Shown: positions 45,504 through 58,955 of the stretch, piece after piece
Numbering within the stretch: position 1 is the stretch's first letter
Layout: every line of letters starts with the position of its first letter
Assembly (NCBI GenBank): GCA_007258455.2
Contig: VDFB02193867.1
Coordinates: 566,252,661-566,316,660, forward strand
Direction of reading: 5' to 3'
Source: Sequoia sempervirens
Taxonomy: Eukaryota; Streptophyta; Pinopsida; Cupressales; Cupressaceae
DNA length: 64,000 bases
Made by a program: the position numbers and the translations under genes
Notes under the pieces: generated by a model
The model's input: only the letters and a program-made list of their open reading frames with translations
Database searches by the model: none
What the model was told of the DNA's origin: nothing

Positions 45504-47094
45504 ATGGCCTCCCAAGAGTTCCCTTCATCATCCAATGACATGTTCTTTGAGGAGTTAGTCCATCAAGTTCCTATGGAGAACCCATTCCTCTCTTAGTCTT
45601 ACATCATACATGATCATGATTTAAGTGATCAAGACTCGCCCACATCATGAGAGGACTTTGCTCAAGACACCCAAGCTATGGACTTAATGCATAGATACAT
45701 CATGAAGCATCCTGACCAATATATCCTTATGCTAGCAAAAAGAGGTGCCAAATTACCCCATGAATTTGACACATCTAAAATAATCCAACAATCTCCTTCT
45801 ACACCCCCACCTTCTATTCATCATAATCCCACCTATCTTCTACCTTCTTTTAGTCATCATGATTCTTCATCTCTTCCATCTTCTAATCTCACCATTTCAT
45901 CTCAATCCACCAATCCCACATCCCATCTACATATCAAAATCCCCTCTCACACCCAAAACATCTCATCGCATATCCCACAACCTCAACATTCCATCCCCTC
46001 TCCTTATATCCCAACATCCATCCCATTCAACACATCATATCCCCTTCAAACCTAAAATCCAATTTCTTCTAATCCCATCTCATCCTCTTATCAATAACAA
46101 CACATATCATCCTCACAACCTCCCATTTCCAATTATCAATCACCACCCTTCAATTTCAAAAATTCTTTGGCCCAAGACGTGCAACAAATTAAGGATACCC
46201 TTAAGGGACTTCAGCTAGGACATCACGAGAAATCTTACACCTTCCAAGAACTATGTCCTTATCCTTTCAACAAGTTTGTCACCATGATTCCCTTTCAAAA
46301 TTTTGAGAGGCCTAAGTTTGACAAGTACAAAGGAAAGGGAGACCCTGGGGAGCACCTAAATGAGCTCTACATAGCATGCCAAGAGGTATCCTATCTTGAT
46401 GCTTACCTCTTAAGGCTATTCCCTAGAAGCTTGGGTGGAAAATCCCTTGATTGGTTCACTCATCTCCCCCATGAAACAATCACAACCTTTCCCGAGCTAG
46501 CCAATAAATTTGTCACTTGTTTCTCCTATAACATAGAACATGATATCACCATGATGGACCTTTGCAACACTAAACAAAAGAATGGTGAAACCTTTACCTC
46601 ATTCTAGCAAAGATGGAGACATCATGCTAGTCGCTTTACGTGGCGCATACCCGAAAAACAACTCATCATTATCTTTGTCGAGAACTTAAATAGTGAATTG
46701 GGCTTCCATCTTCAAATGCAATGTGCTCACTCCTTTGATGCTATCATAGAAAAAAGAGTAGCTATAGAAAAATCACTTATAGCCAAAGGACTAGTAAAGA
46801 TATACAAAGAAGGCAAAGACAACAATCCCCAATCTAGTGACAAATCCTATTTTTAGAAAAAAATAAAAATGTGGTCAATGTTGGTCTGATTAATTCAAAA
46901 CATGTTCAAAATATCCAAATACCTCCACCATCATCATCTCAAAACAACCTAGCTTCCCAACACCATGTGGTTATCCCTGAAGGTCAACCTAAACGACACA
47001 CTCGATGATAATATACCCTTGGGTGAACCTATCAAAATCGTCTTCCATAAGCTCATCCAAGCCAACATGATCCAACTACCACCTATTACCAATT
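45504..47094 (+). pseudogene. Ty3/gypsy gag, decayed
   Basis: Frame from ATG at 45504 with stops near 45595, 45648, 46053, 46095 and 46605. A proline/serine/histidine-rich region leads into a typical plant gypsy capsid domain: FERPKFDKYKGKGDPGEHL (about 46305), YLLRLFPRSLGGKSLDWFTH (46405), NIEHDITMMDLCNTKQKNGE (46530), then ENLNSELGFHLQMQCAH (about 46680). In another frame a PLGEPIKIVF block (near 47010) marks the usual end of gag before protease. Nothing of pol follows. Gag would assemble the element's particle; this copy cannot. The wording of the motifs is closest to the Tat/Ogre type. Confidence 0.88.
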
Positions 47095-47790
47095 AAGCGT
47101 GTGCATAATTCGAATAAAAGCAATCAAAAGAACATAAATCAAATAAAACTAATTTAACCTACTTTACCTCACCCAAAGACACCTAGCCTCACTCCATTAT
47201 CAAAAGTAAAATAATTATGATGTTTCATATCATACATGGATTGCTCATAAACATAACATAACCTAGTTGTGCAAAAGCAAGATTGATGATGATGCACTAT
47301 AGGAGCTTGGATGCAAATTCAAGGAGGGGCTGAATGATCAAATAATGTTTGATTTATAAGCTTTCAAGATGTGAGATCAATGGTGTTAGACATGAGCTCA
47401 AATTGACGGATGAGGATGGATGAGAGATTAAGAAGATGTGCATTGGCTTGCATTGAAAAATGAAGTGAAATGAAGTAAAGTTTCCTCACTATTTTTAGAA
47501 ATGATCCTTATATTTAGCTTGGTCTCTAATTAGGAAATAAATAAAATAAATCTAATCTTGATTTATTCCTATTCACACTCACCTTGTTGCAAATCATTTG
47601 TTTGCACCTATGTTTATATGGACCCTCCCTTATCTTAAACACAACATACAACACCCTCTCCAACCACCATTTTCTTGCTGGTAACAAACAGATCTTTGGA
47701 CGACTTTGTATCAAACCCCAATCCCATCATTGTTTCCATTACTCCTCACTTTTATCGATCACAAAAACCTACATACAATTGTCTCCAATT

Positions 47791-47845
47791 TGCAAGAATG
47801 AACCCTTGCAAGAATGAACCCTTGCAAGAATGAACCCTTGCAAGA
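47791..47845. repeat. 16-bp tandem repeat, about 3.4 copies
   Basis: Unit tgcaagaatgaaccct starting at 47791, 47807 and 47823, with a partial fourth copy. Confidence 0.95.
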
Positions 47846-49040
47846 GCTTGCACAATTGTATCAAACCCAAGACTTAAGAGCTGACATTGGAAGGGAATGT
47901 TCAACATTTAATTAATAATAATAGCACCCAAACTAAAAAGGGCCTTAAATCATAACAAAACAAAATTCCCTAAGCAAAATACAAGTAAAAACAATAAAAC
48001 ACAAAGGATACCAAGAACATTAATAGGATTAAGGCTGAAAGAAAGCAAGAGATAGAAGAACAATGGAGGATGACTTTTCATCTAACACACCAGAGCTCTC
48101 CTCCTAAATCCAGAGTCTACCATGGTTTTCACTTGGGGATATTGTTGTTATTTATCTCCTGCATTATGTTTATGTTTAGAGATTTTTCATCCCCTACATT
48201 ATTTTATGTTTTTGTTTTATAAGACCAAACTCACAGATGGGATAGATGTTTAGTTTAGAGATTATAAGTCTCAAAGTTCTGGTTCTCGTGGCTGTTAAAG
48301 GAATGGATGTGAAACAATGGGGTTCTTTCTGTGTATTCAGAAGAATGAACTCTGGATTTTAATAGTTTTTGGATTAAGAAAATTGATAATGAACCTTTGA
48401 GCTTTGTATATAAAGCATTCAACTATATCGTTGGTAGTTGAGTTTGTAAACTAGTATATGTCTAAGAGATCCATACATTTTTATGAATCTTAAGTGTTAG
48501 CAACTACAGGGTTCAATAAAAATTGATCAAGGTATTATTGTGCCTGGAGTGAGAGCAGTGATCACCACTCAACTCCAGGGTCTGTGAATCCATCCTAAGA
48601 ACCTTAAAAAGCTGTCACAAAGCATTTTTCAGATGATTTGAAGCTTCAAACTGTTTACAAGATTGCAGAAGCATTTCCTAGAAGTATTTTACAGAAATGT
48701 AAGATCCCACAAGCACTAAAAAGAAGTGTTCACACAACTAAAAGATTGCATAAGCACACTCATATTTCTGTGAAATGTAAGATAGCTCATTATAATGTGG
48801 TAACCTGATAATAAATAGATTATGTTTTCAAGTTAGGGCATCTCCTAATGAAAAAAATTATAAACAATTGTTAGGAAGCTTCAGTATATGCCCCTATAAT
48901 AACAATTTTTTCATTTAAAAGATTGCTTCTGGAATCAGCTGTTTATGTTTTTGTATATACAGTTGATTTCAAAAGCAATCTTTTAAATTCTACATGGGCT
49001 GTGGAAAACTCATGCCAACTAATATTTTTTCACTTGTTAG

Positions 49041-49098
49041 TTGTTACTACTGCATACCATTGCTTGTGCTTGTTACTACTGCATACCATTGCTTGTGC
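49041..49098. repeat. 29-bp perfect tandem duplication
   Basis: ttgttactactgcataccat plus tgcttgtgc occurs twice in direct succession. Confidence 0.95.
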
Positions 49099-49977
49099 TT
49101 ATCAGAAAACGATTGATTCTTCCAGTAGTTTTTAAAGGTCTGATATATTAGTTGTAACAATCCTAATTTTACATGGTGCAAAAGGATGCCAAAAATGTTT
49201 AATAATCTTAGAAGACTGGAATGCTCAATAGTTGATGGCAAATACATTAAGGATACCGGTTTGCTGCTGCATACTCTGCATTATTGAGGCCAAGTTGTGC
49301 AGAGCATTAGTGGAATAGTATGTGCTTTGCTTGGGCTTACACATGAAAAAAGCTACAGTATTGTGCAGGTCATGAGACAGAGAGTTCCCCATATAAGTTG
49401 GGGTTTGGGAGGATATCCATTGCCAAAGGCAACAAAAATAGAAGAGTTAATATGCTGTATTGAGGGAAAATGTAGCAGTCAAGGCTAGAAGCACCCAAGT
49501 GAAAGAAAATATGGAGATACACTAACAGTAGAGAAGAAAGCAATATGAAATAACATTATAATGGATGAGGTTGAGAAAATAATGAACAACGATGCAATCC
49601 AAGATAGAAAGAATCAAGATAATGTGGATGCACAAATGCTATATAACAGAACCAAAAATGCAGGAACACAAAAAAGAAGATAGAATATATCATTTCAATC
49701 ACAAGAAAATGTCCAACCTCTTATAGTTTTACGATATGAGAGATGGCCACTGTAAATTCTATGCCCTTAGCCTTGGATAAACTTTACATGCTCTTGAATC
49801 TGGATAACCTTTTGGTTGTTGCCATCTGAAGAAGAATGCCTTTTTGGTAAGTTGTAGTAGTTGTTTAAATGGTAATTGGCACTTTGAAGGAATACTATCC
49901 TAAGTTGCAAAAAATGCTGTATATAAAGTTGCAAACACAAATACAAGAAAACGTTCGAGTTTTGTAGTTTTACATTA

Positions 49978-50066
49978 TGTTCCTATATAATGAGAACATG
50001 TCAGCTTTTAACATGCTTTTAAGTTCTACTACATGTTCCTATATAATGAGAACATGTGAGCTTTTT
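49978..50066. repeat. 56-bp tandem repeat, two copies
   Basis: The core tgttcctatataatgagaac plus atgt recurs at 49978 and 50034. Each core is itself partly palindromic (gttc...gaac). Confidence 0.85.
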
Positions 50067-50416
50067 AGCAGTAGAAAGACCTTAGCGGTCTTTGCTGAAA
50101 ACAATATACAGAATGAAGAAAGCATTTGTTGACAAAATGAAGAAAACCAAAGCAAGATTATTTCACAAAAGATAAGCCGTACATTTTATTCCCATCATGT
50201 AATTTGTACTATATGATGAAAAGAATTTGACAAAATGAAGAAAACCTAAAAAAAATATTTCATGAAAGAAAATCCATATACTTCCTGAAAGAAATTTTCA
50301 AAAATAGTTTGCAATGGCAGTCCCTGCAATTCTCATCTGTAGTATCTCTAAACATTACATTTATTAGATAGACCGGCAAACCCTGTTAAGTGCCCTTCAC
50401 ACTGAACATGTGATGC

Positions 50417-52184
50417 TTATTTCTGCACTGAAAATCTATACACCATCGTATGACTGTAGGTCTCCCCTGGATTGTAAACTGTATTTGGAAAGTTTGGGTG
50501 GTGGACACCATCAGGGAAGGTCTGGGTCTCCAAGGCCAAGGCTGAATATTTCCCATAAATTGCACCTCCTTTTCCAACAGTTCTTTTCAGCATATTGGAA
50601 CTGTAAAATTGCAAGCCCGGTGCACTTGTCCACACATTCAGAATCCTGCCACTGAAATTATCCTTCACTCTTACGGCATGTCTCAGACCATTCTTCTTCT
50701 TTGGAGGGTCCAGAACCATATTTATATCATAACCCCCAGGCACATTCTCGATTCTGCTCCCAACAGTGGTTTCCCTATTAAAATCATAGGGGGTTCCTCT
50801 TACAGGCTCAATAGCTCCTGTTGGAATAAGATGTTGATCCACTGGAGTATAAGCGTAAGCCCATATTTTCACTTTGTTATCAAGAATGGTCCTGCTACTG
50901 TTGTGGCCTGCAAGGTTCCAGTAAGTATGCTGGGCCAAGCACACAGGGGTGGGCTTATTCCTAGGTTTGGCCTTCATAACAAGCACTAGCTCCTTATTTC
51001 CAGTTATAGTATAAGTAGCAGATACATCAAGATCACCAGGGAATCCTATTAATCAAAAACCAACAGAATTTACATTCAAAATGTAGAACTTCTTGCGGAA
51101 AAAAACCAAATTTCCTGTAACATGCATGACCAAAGCCTCTCTAAACTCTGCAACTAAACTGAAAGGGGAACAGTTTTCCAACTCAACTCAATGGCAGACA
51201 GCCACGGAACTCTGCTATTCAGTTTTATGTAATCAAAGATGTATTTCTTAAAAAGGATGATAACTCTTGATCTATGAAGAAATCCATCTCATTCTTACCT
51301 TGCTCTCCATCATAACTGTGGTAAGTGAACTGAATAGAAGGTTGAGCTCCCCCTCTAATTTTTGCTACCTTCCATAGCACATTGTCAAATCCCCTTTTCC
51401 CTCCTGTTACAAAACCAAATCAGAAAAACTTGATCTACCCAGACAGGGGCGTTGAAACTAATACATCACTTTAATATGTGAAAGGATGAATGCAGGAAGA
51501 AAATAACTGACCATGGAGTGTATTATTCCCATCATTGGCAGTCAGATGGTAAACTTTTCCATTTAAGGTGAACTCTGCATCCTTGATTCTGTTAGCTACC
51601 CGCCCCACAATTGCGCCAAAGTAAGGGTCCGAAGTGCGATTCTGTATGCAAAAGTTTTCGAGTTAAAACAAGAAATTTCATGAGAGGTCTCAAAATCTCA
51701 GGAAAAATACATCAAATCAGACACTTGCCTTATATGAATCAAGGGAGTCAAAACCAAGAACAATGTCTCCAAGATTCCCTGTATATTAATAACATCATTA
51801 GCTTAAACAAAAGCATGAACAAACCTTACCCCAGCTCCTCTGTTTTTATTAAAAACAAAAAAAAATGTATGTGGCTCAAAAAGCACATTGACCCTTACAG
51901 AAACATTATGTCTGGCCGAAAAACCATGAATTAGACTTAAACCCACTTCCTCCATTAGGATTGAAAACAGAAACCGTAAGTATGCATACATAACGATATG
52001 TACCTTTGGCATCTGGGACAACTACAGACAATACTGTGGCCCCCCAGTTTGTGAGCTTGATGCGTAGATCACCCTTTTCTAATGTAAAGATTTTTGGACT
52101 TTCAGAAAACGCTTGAACTGGATTAAGAAAAGCCAACAGGGCTATGCACCCCACTATCCAGATATTCTGATATAATTTACCCAT
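50417..52184 (-). CDS. Aldose 1-epimerase (galactose mutarotase), five exons
   Basis: Exons by splice signals and frame: 52184-52004, 51778-51729, 51641-51512, 51403-51299 and 51045-50417, giving 1,095 nt and 364 residues. All introns end in AG; the second starts with GC, the others with GT. The enzyme interconverts alpha and beta forms of hexoses such as galactose and glucose. Residues 1-26 look like a cleavable signal peptide (WIVGCIALLAFLNPVQA), so it probably acts in the secretory route or wall. Motifs in order: LTNWGATVLSVVVPD, GFDSLDSYK, PYFGAIVGRVANRI, NDGNNTLHGG, AQHTYWNLAGH with the catalytic His, GGYDINMVL, and ALETQTFPDGVHHPNFP with the catalytic Glu. Length and motif order are normal for plant members. 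There are no internal stops, so it is likely functional. On the minus strand cttataatta (near 52266) is a possible TATA element. Confidence 0.93.
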
Positions 52185-54962
52185 GATCAAATCAGCGTTT
52201 AGCTCAGGAGGAATGAAGATTGAAGAGAACCCAACCGAGTTAAATTGAGATTGAATGGCCTAATTATAAGGCATAAGCCAGATAAGATAAGCTCAAACAT
52301 ATAGTCAGACAGCTCGGATTTTATGGTTTGGATAACAAACATGTGTAGTTTTCAACTCTATTTTGAGATAAAATGTGGAAGTTTGAAAACGTGCATGAGA
52401 AAATCTTTGTGCAGGAGCTAATAGCGCATGATCACAATGTCTTAATAGCCATCTTTATCTCCACATTTCAACTACTTACAGTTGTTGTTGCATGCGAGGT
52501 ACCCCTCTAATAATAAAAGTACATAAAACTTGGGGACACGTTATATTCTCTTTGGGAAGACCGTCCTCTGCTATGTTGGTCAATTTATGTTTATCTTTTC
52601 CATTGTTTGATAGACTATTTGTGCTAATAAAAACAAAAGACATCACTGGCCGCCATAAATCAATATTTATTTATTAAATGAATTTTTATTATTTAAAAGT
52701 CAAGTTTGACAGATAGATTCAAAAGACATGCACAGAGAGTCTTTTTTTGGTGTCTGGTGTGATATATTTAAGATATCTTTGGTTTACAATTTTAATAAAT
52801 TACTCATTTCATATCTATTTTAATAATTTTTAAAAAATTATTTGAATAAAACAAATTAAAATTATACTAGTCAAATACATATGTCTTATCTTATTTAAAA
52901 CTATTTTATTTAATAATATTATATTTAATGTATGTGAACATATAAATTTTATTGTATTTATATTGTTTAAAATTTTATTTTTAGTTTGATTAATTATTTA
53001 ATTATTTAAGTTTATATATTTGATGTTTTTTTTTTTAAATAGATTATTTTTAAATATAAAACTTTATATATATATATAAACACACACACATTAAATATTA
53101 ATATTTTGACATGTAAAATGGTTTCAAATTTAAGATGATAGGTATGAGTTTTTTTTAACAAGTTAATGTTGTTATATTCGATCTTTGGTGACATAGTAGC
53201 ATGTATCTCGACATTAATAAATAAAATAAATTATTTATTTAATATGTTTAGTTATCTTTTAGTTCCTCTCAATAGAACTATAAGGGAGGGGTTGTTTTTA
53301 ACTTTAATAAATATCATCAATTTTAATATTTAAAAATCATTAAATTTATTTTTAATAAATACTTGTAAAAATATAATAATTAGTAATAAAGAGTTTGGTT
53401 TTATATATGATGAATCTTAATTTATTTATTTAATTTGTACTCTTTTTTTCTTTACAACAAGGGTGTCCCTATGACCTAGCCTAGCGGACCAATAGCCCAT
53501 ACCTTAGGTACCTAGGGCGAGCTAGGACGAGACATAATTTATATAATTTGAATATATAAATTATTTTAAATTTTTGTGATAAAATTTTCATGAACAAAAT
53601 TGTTTGTAATTTATTAAAAAATTTAATTATTCTCACAAGTGACATGCATTGCATGATAGAAGAGAATATTACCTTGATTTTTAACTTATTTTTATAATAT
53701 ATTTATTTACTTTTTTAATAAAAAAAATTCTACAAAGAAATTATTGTTAAAATAATTTATATGTTTACTTTAAACATAAATATAATAATTAATGAAGAAG
53801 TAGATGACTTTTGTTTAAATATTTTTATTTTTAATATGTAAAAGATCATTAAATTTATTTTTACTTTTTTAATATTTTAAAGAAAATTTAAAAAATATAA
53901 TAATTAGTAATAAAGAGTTTCTAAAAATATAATAATAATAAATATAAAATTTTAAACTAAAAGTATGAGATTTTTATATATTATTAATACTTTTTGAATC
54001 AAATATCAAATTTTAAAATGAATCTAGTGAAACAAAATTAATCTTTCAATTAAAATAATAGAAATAAAAGATTTACTTTAATACATTTAAGGTATTTTAA
54101 TAATTTATTTATTTGGATGCAAATAATGTGTTTAGTTTTATATATGATGAATCTTAATTTATTTATGTAGATTAATTTATATTTTTTTTATTATTTATAT
54201 GATTTGAATATATAAATTATGAAAGTGTAAGTAATCTCTCACCATAAGATATTTATAATAGTTCTTTTTCTAGTAGAATCACTTTGACATCTTTAATGGA
54301 TCTACAACTTATATAAAACATAAAAGAGAAATGTGTAGACAATAATAAATTGCAATGTAAGGTACATACAATTTTGAAGATTTTTCAAGCAATTCTAAAA
54401 CTTGAAATAGTTTAAGTTAGATATTATTATTCACATTGCACTCTAGAATGAAGTATGAAATGGTCATAGAAGAACATGTCTAATTTGCAAAAGAGGCTAG
54501 GTGTAGTCATGAATTTTAACTATATGCTCTCCATTCAATTCTAATGAAGATCATAATATCTACTATAGTAGAGAATCATTTGTCTTAACACAATTTTGTA
54601 TTTGCTATAAACAATGGTTGTCACCATAATCAATTTTTTTTCCTTGTTGTTAAAGACCATATACATGAAATTCAAGTACTTTGTTCTTCTTATTAAAGAC
54701 CACAAACATATTTGAAATGCAAGTACTTTCTAGAAGTAATTGATTCACCAAACCTAGTAATGGATTAAGATGCAAAGTCATTTCCAACAGAGTAAGTAGA
54801 GGGGGAAAGGTTAGAGTCTTGTTTGGCATACCTTCTTTGATAGCCTACTATAACAACCCCTCCAAGTTTGTAGCCACTAGTTGGCATACCTTCTTCTTTG
54901 ATAGCCTACTATAACACCCCCTCCAAGTATAGGCTATAAACTTGAAGCGTGTTATGGAAAGA
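52185..54962. other. AT-rich intergenic DNA, nothing recognised
   Basis: Leader and promoter of the mutarotase presumably lie at 52185-52400. Beyond that the DNA is strongly AT-rich, with homopolymer and TA/CA runs (for example 53060-53090). No gene is visible. Confidence 0.45.
54822..54930. repeat. ~58-bp tandem duplication
   Basis: ttggcataccttctttgata plus gcctactataaca and ccctccaagt occurs twice, at 54822 and 54880. The second copy has a 3-bp insertion. Confidence 0.9.
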
Positions 54963-57445
54963 TTGTTGGTTTTGTCATTGATGTCAACTGGTCAATGGTT
55001 ATCTACTAATTGTTGTTGGTTGTATATGTCAATGATATTGAGAAAATTGTAATAAGGATATGTTACATGTGTTATGTGGTTGCTCTGACAAAGAATAAAT
55101 ACAATTGAATTTAGAAATTACAAGTAAAAATCAATTAAAAAAATCAATAGAGAATTTAATAACAAAAAAATAGAGAAGAAATTGTAGTTAATAGAATTAA
55201 TGGTTTATAGAAGTTTCCATTTATAGTGAATTATTCATTACAAAGTTTCTAATTTGAAATCCAATAATTAAATGCAAGGTTTAATAACTATTTAATTACT
55301 ACTAAAGGGTAGAATATTATAAAGATTGAATTTTAATTAAAAACTTTCTAAGAAAGGTTTCAAAAGTACAAATTTTAAATTCTTCAATAGAAATTTAGCA
55401 AAGTGTCATAGTGATTAAACTTTAGTGTTCCAATAATTAAAACTTCATTAAGAAAAATCATTTGATTGATTTCGATAAATTAATTCCAACATTACTCAAA
55501 ATAAATAATAATATTTTTAAAAAGGTCATTAATAACCATGATATGAAGAAGTACGTATAAGTAATTAATCCTTAATCCTAGTAAGGGACTTGAAAGGAAT
55601 GATTACAATAGTTAATCACATATGAAGGATGGATACAATAGGGATGATTTAAGTGGACATATATTTGTATTAGCATTACTAAGTATTAGATAACATAACT
55701 TGGCAAGTTGTTATAATGTAACAATATGCAAACTAGGCACCATTAATGCAGGAGCATCCATGGCTCAATGCAATCCTATGTCAACTTGAAGGTGTCAATT
55801 TTGAAAATTTCAATTTTGGTGTGTTGGATTTCATGTTTGATTATTAAAATTCATATTTTGGTGTGAAATTAAATAATTTGTGATGTATGGGAAAATTTGA
55901 ATTTGGATTTGATTTCAAATTGGGTCAAATTGGTGAAGGGGAATTATGGAGAATATGTTTTAAAATTGAAAAAGCAAGAAAAAGCAATTAATGGTGTGGA
56001 TTTATGGGAGCCATTAAATTCATTTGTAACTCCAATTTTAAATGCTCACTACTCCTAAAAAATAGGGACCTAGGAGGTGTGTTGGGTGTAAAGTATGTTC
56101 AATCTTTTATGGCCTTTTCCTTCTATTTCATTTCCATTTCCTTATCCCTAGGTCCCTTTTTGCCATTTAATTATCAGAAAAATAAAAGATGTTTAATATG
56201 TTTCTAAATATGAAGGAATGTTTCCTAAGTGTTAAAATCATTCGAGGTAATAATGTATTTCAACTGATTTTTCTATAGGAACTTCATGTAAGGAAGGAAC
56301 TAACCATGTGGACAAGACTTAGGAGGCACGTGTGGACTGAGTATGCTGGAAGATTACTAGTTTTTGTCTCTATACTTTGTTTTTAAGCTAGTTGTTTTGA
56401 GACTATTATGGTTATGTGGCTTGCGGCCAAACCAAAGACTATGTTTAATATGTTTGTTGGCCAGTGGCCATAACAAAATACTGCTTTATCATTTTGATTT
56501 TTTTTGATACTCATTGATCTAGAGGATATCAATAATAGATAATATACATACTTAAGAAGACCAATTATATCTCTTGTTTACGAGTATTTGATGAAAATTG
56601 CATGAAGATTGAGTTAGAGTAATTCGTTTTATCTACTCACCCTGTGGACCAGAGGAAGGGCCCCCTCCCGAAAAGCTTGGTGAGATCATTTTGTGGTTTA
56701 TTAGTTTAGATATTTTGTGTGTCATGCAATTTCATTTTTGTTGAATGTATGTTTTTAGAAGTATTGTGACTTAGTTTAATCTATGTTCAAAGTTAAGGAT
56801 CATTAATATTACAGCCAGTTTGATTAATTTGAATTGCAATGAATTTATGTCGAATATAATTATGGTTTGAGCAGTAGAGAGTGTGTTTCAGTTGTAGGAA
56901 AAATACCGTATCTTTCATTCCAAATTATGTTGTACTTCATCTTGTAGAACTTCCAATCGCATTCCATTCTCTATGTATCTCTTCACTACTGTGTTTCAAC
57001 TTCCTGTTGCACTTCATCTTCCTGCCACACTCCAACCTCCTATCACAATTGAACTTCTTGTCGCCTACACTTATTTAATATATCTTTGGAAACTAAGTTC
57101 TTTCTTTTACTATTGAGAAGGTTGTTGTTAATAGTTGTATGTCATAATATATTGAGTTTGTATTAGATCAGAAATAGATAGATTGGTTAAAGTAGGTAAA
57201 CAATCATTTAAGAAAGGATTTCATTTATTTTCAAAGTGTTCTTTTGAATTTTGAATTAAAGAATGTGTTTTCAATTCTAGTTTTCATCCATCAACCCTTG
57301 GTTTATTAATTACAACCCTTTTGCATATTGCCACAACACAGTTCAAAAGCCTACATTTTTAGATTGACACTTTAGGATGAACTGAGGAAACCATTTTCAA
57401 AAGATCAAATCAAACCCATTTTAAGACCATAATTTAATCCAATCA
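54963..57445 (+). mobile_element. Probable 5' LTR region of the Athila-like gypsy element
   Basis: The sequence directly left of the primer site at 57448 must be the 5' LTR if the element is complete; it ends aatca at 57445. Its left boundary is not fixed. tgttggttttgtcattgatg at 54964 is an LTR-start-like candidate. The gaggaagggccccctcc stretch near 56652 is GC-rich against its surroundings. Small frames here are not credible genes. Confidence 0.35.
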
Positions 57446-57447
57446 TT

Positions 57448-57467
57448 TTGGCGTTGTTGTCAGGGAA
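57448..57467 (+). other. Primer-binding site of the gypsy element
   Basis: ttggcgttgttgtcagggaa differs by a few bases from tggcgccgttgccgggga, the primer site characteristic of Athila and related plant gypsy elements. Confidence 0.7.
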
Positions 57468-57595
57468 TGGTGTTAAAGGCCTACATTTCTAGTAAACTAA
57501 GCTAGGAGTATTGTGCTAAAGGGAAAGTCTGCATGATAGTCAACCTCGTTTAGGCAACTACCCTTAGTTTGCTTTGCCATAAGTCATTTAGGTGC

Positions 57596-58955
57596 ATGAA
57601 TCATAATAGGGATAGCAAAGGAAGATTCATTAGAAAAGAAAAGGGAAATAGTTCACAACCTGAAAAAACCAAAAATAAATCAACACCATCCATTGAGGGT
57701 CCACGACCCAAAGAATTGCAAGATAAGTCAAAATCGCCCAGTGAAGGAAGTAGCTCAACTCAGGATAAATTAAAAACTAAGTTGTAATCATTAGAATTAC
57801 CCGAACCTAATCTTGAGAAGTGTGCTATTGAGACCACTATTGTTTAGACACCCACAAATACTCATCCAAGCTCTTCTAAGGTATTACGCAAAAAGGTTGA
57901 ATTTTTTTTCCAAGAGTCTTACAGGGCTAAAGCTGGTCCATTCTCAAAAGAAACCTACGAGCCATTTAGAACCTATTTTACTCCTTGGGCATTAGACATC
58001 ATGGATCCCAATAACAACAACAACAGTAATAAGGCATTGGCCAATAATAATCCAGTTAATTTTGAGTTTCCTATCACATATCTTGAGCAAGATGCCCCTA
58101 TGAAGAATATTCCTCATTCAACTTTACCTATTTTTCATGGCCTTTCTACTGAGGATCCTGACATGTTTTTGTTTGAATTTGATGTGTTGTGCAATAGTTA
58201 TGATTATCATAATGATGAGCAAAAGTGCAAATTGTTCCCAACCACATTGAAGGATGCAACCCTGTGTTGGTTTATGAACCTCAAGATCATCCCTGTGTTG
58301 GTTCTTGGACAAGTACCAAGAATACTATAAAACCAAGGAAAACTGGAATGAACTCTTCCATATGACACAAAAGGAAGACGAGTCCATGGAAGATTATCTT
58401 GAATGCTTTATGTTCAGTCTTCAATGATCTCATCAACAAGGGTTGAATGATGATATTGTTAAAATGTTGTTTCTTAGAGGCATAAGAGATGATGTCATGG
58501 AAACATTGAATTTAATAGGTAAAGGGAATATTTCTAAAATGGAATTTGATAATATCTATGATATTTGCAGGAACTATTCCACGTCTCAGCCCTTGGGAAG
58601 GAACTATCTAGGAAAACTGCATTCTGCGGGGACTTCAACAGGTATCACCAAGCGCGAGATAGGTAATTTACTTGAAGAACTTAAAACTAATTTATTGAGT
58701 CACATGGGTAAACAGATAGATACATTATATACCCATAGAAAGCAAGAAGAGGTAGAAAAGGCCTTAGCAGTATTTTTTCCTATATGTAGGAAGAATCATG
58801 GTAGTGAAGATTGCCCTTATAATAGGACAAATATCTCATCCTTAGAAGTCAGTAGAATTTCTACCTTGAGGCCTCTTCCTATAGGTGTGCCTGAAATGGA
58901 ATATTCTGAGGAACCCGTCTATTACATGGCCCTAGGCAACCTTTTCTACCCCAAG
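57596..58955 (+). pseudogene. Gypsy (Athila-like) gag
   Basis: Starts at ATG 57596 (MNHNRDSKGRF) with a charged head and stops near 57786 and 57847. A capsid part follows: FHGLSTEDPDMFLFEFDVLC (58130) and KCKLFPTTLKDATLCWFM (58224). A frameshift near 58300 moves to DKYQEYYKTKENWNELF and MTQKEDESMEDYLECF, then MLFLRGIRDDVMETLN, NIYDICRNYS, EIGNLLEELKTNLLSHMGKQ and a knuckle-like CRKNHGSEDCP. The order and wording match Athila-type gag. Its role would be particle assembly and RNA packaging. Confidence 0.88.

Larger units (their letters stand above)
47097..50416. other. Intergenic, no gene recognised
   Basis: Contains small tandem repeats listed separately and AT-rich DNA. The frames here are short and unlike any family I know. 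Confidence 0.45.
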
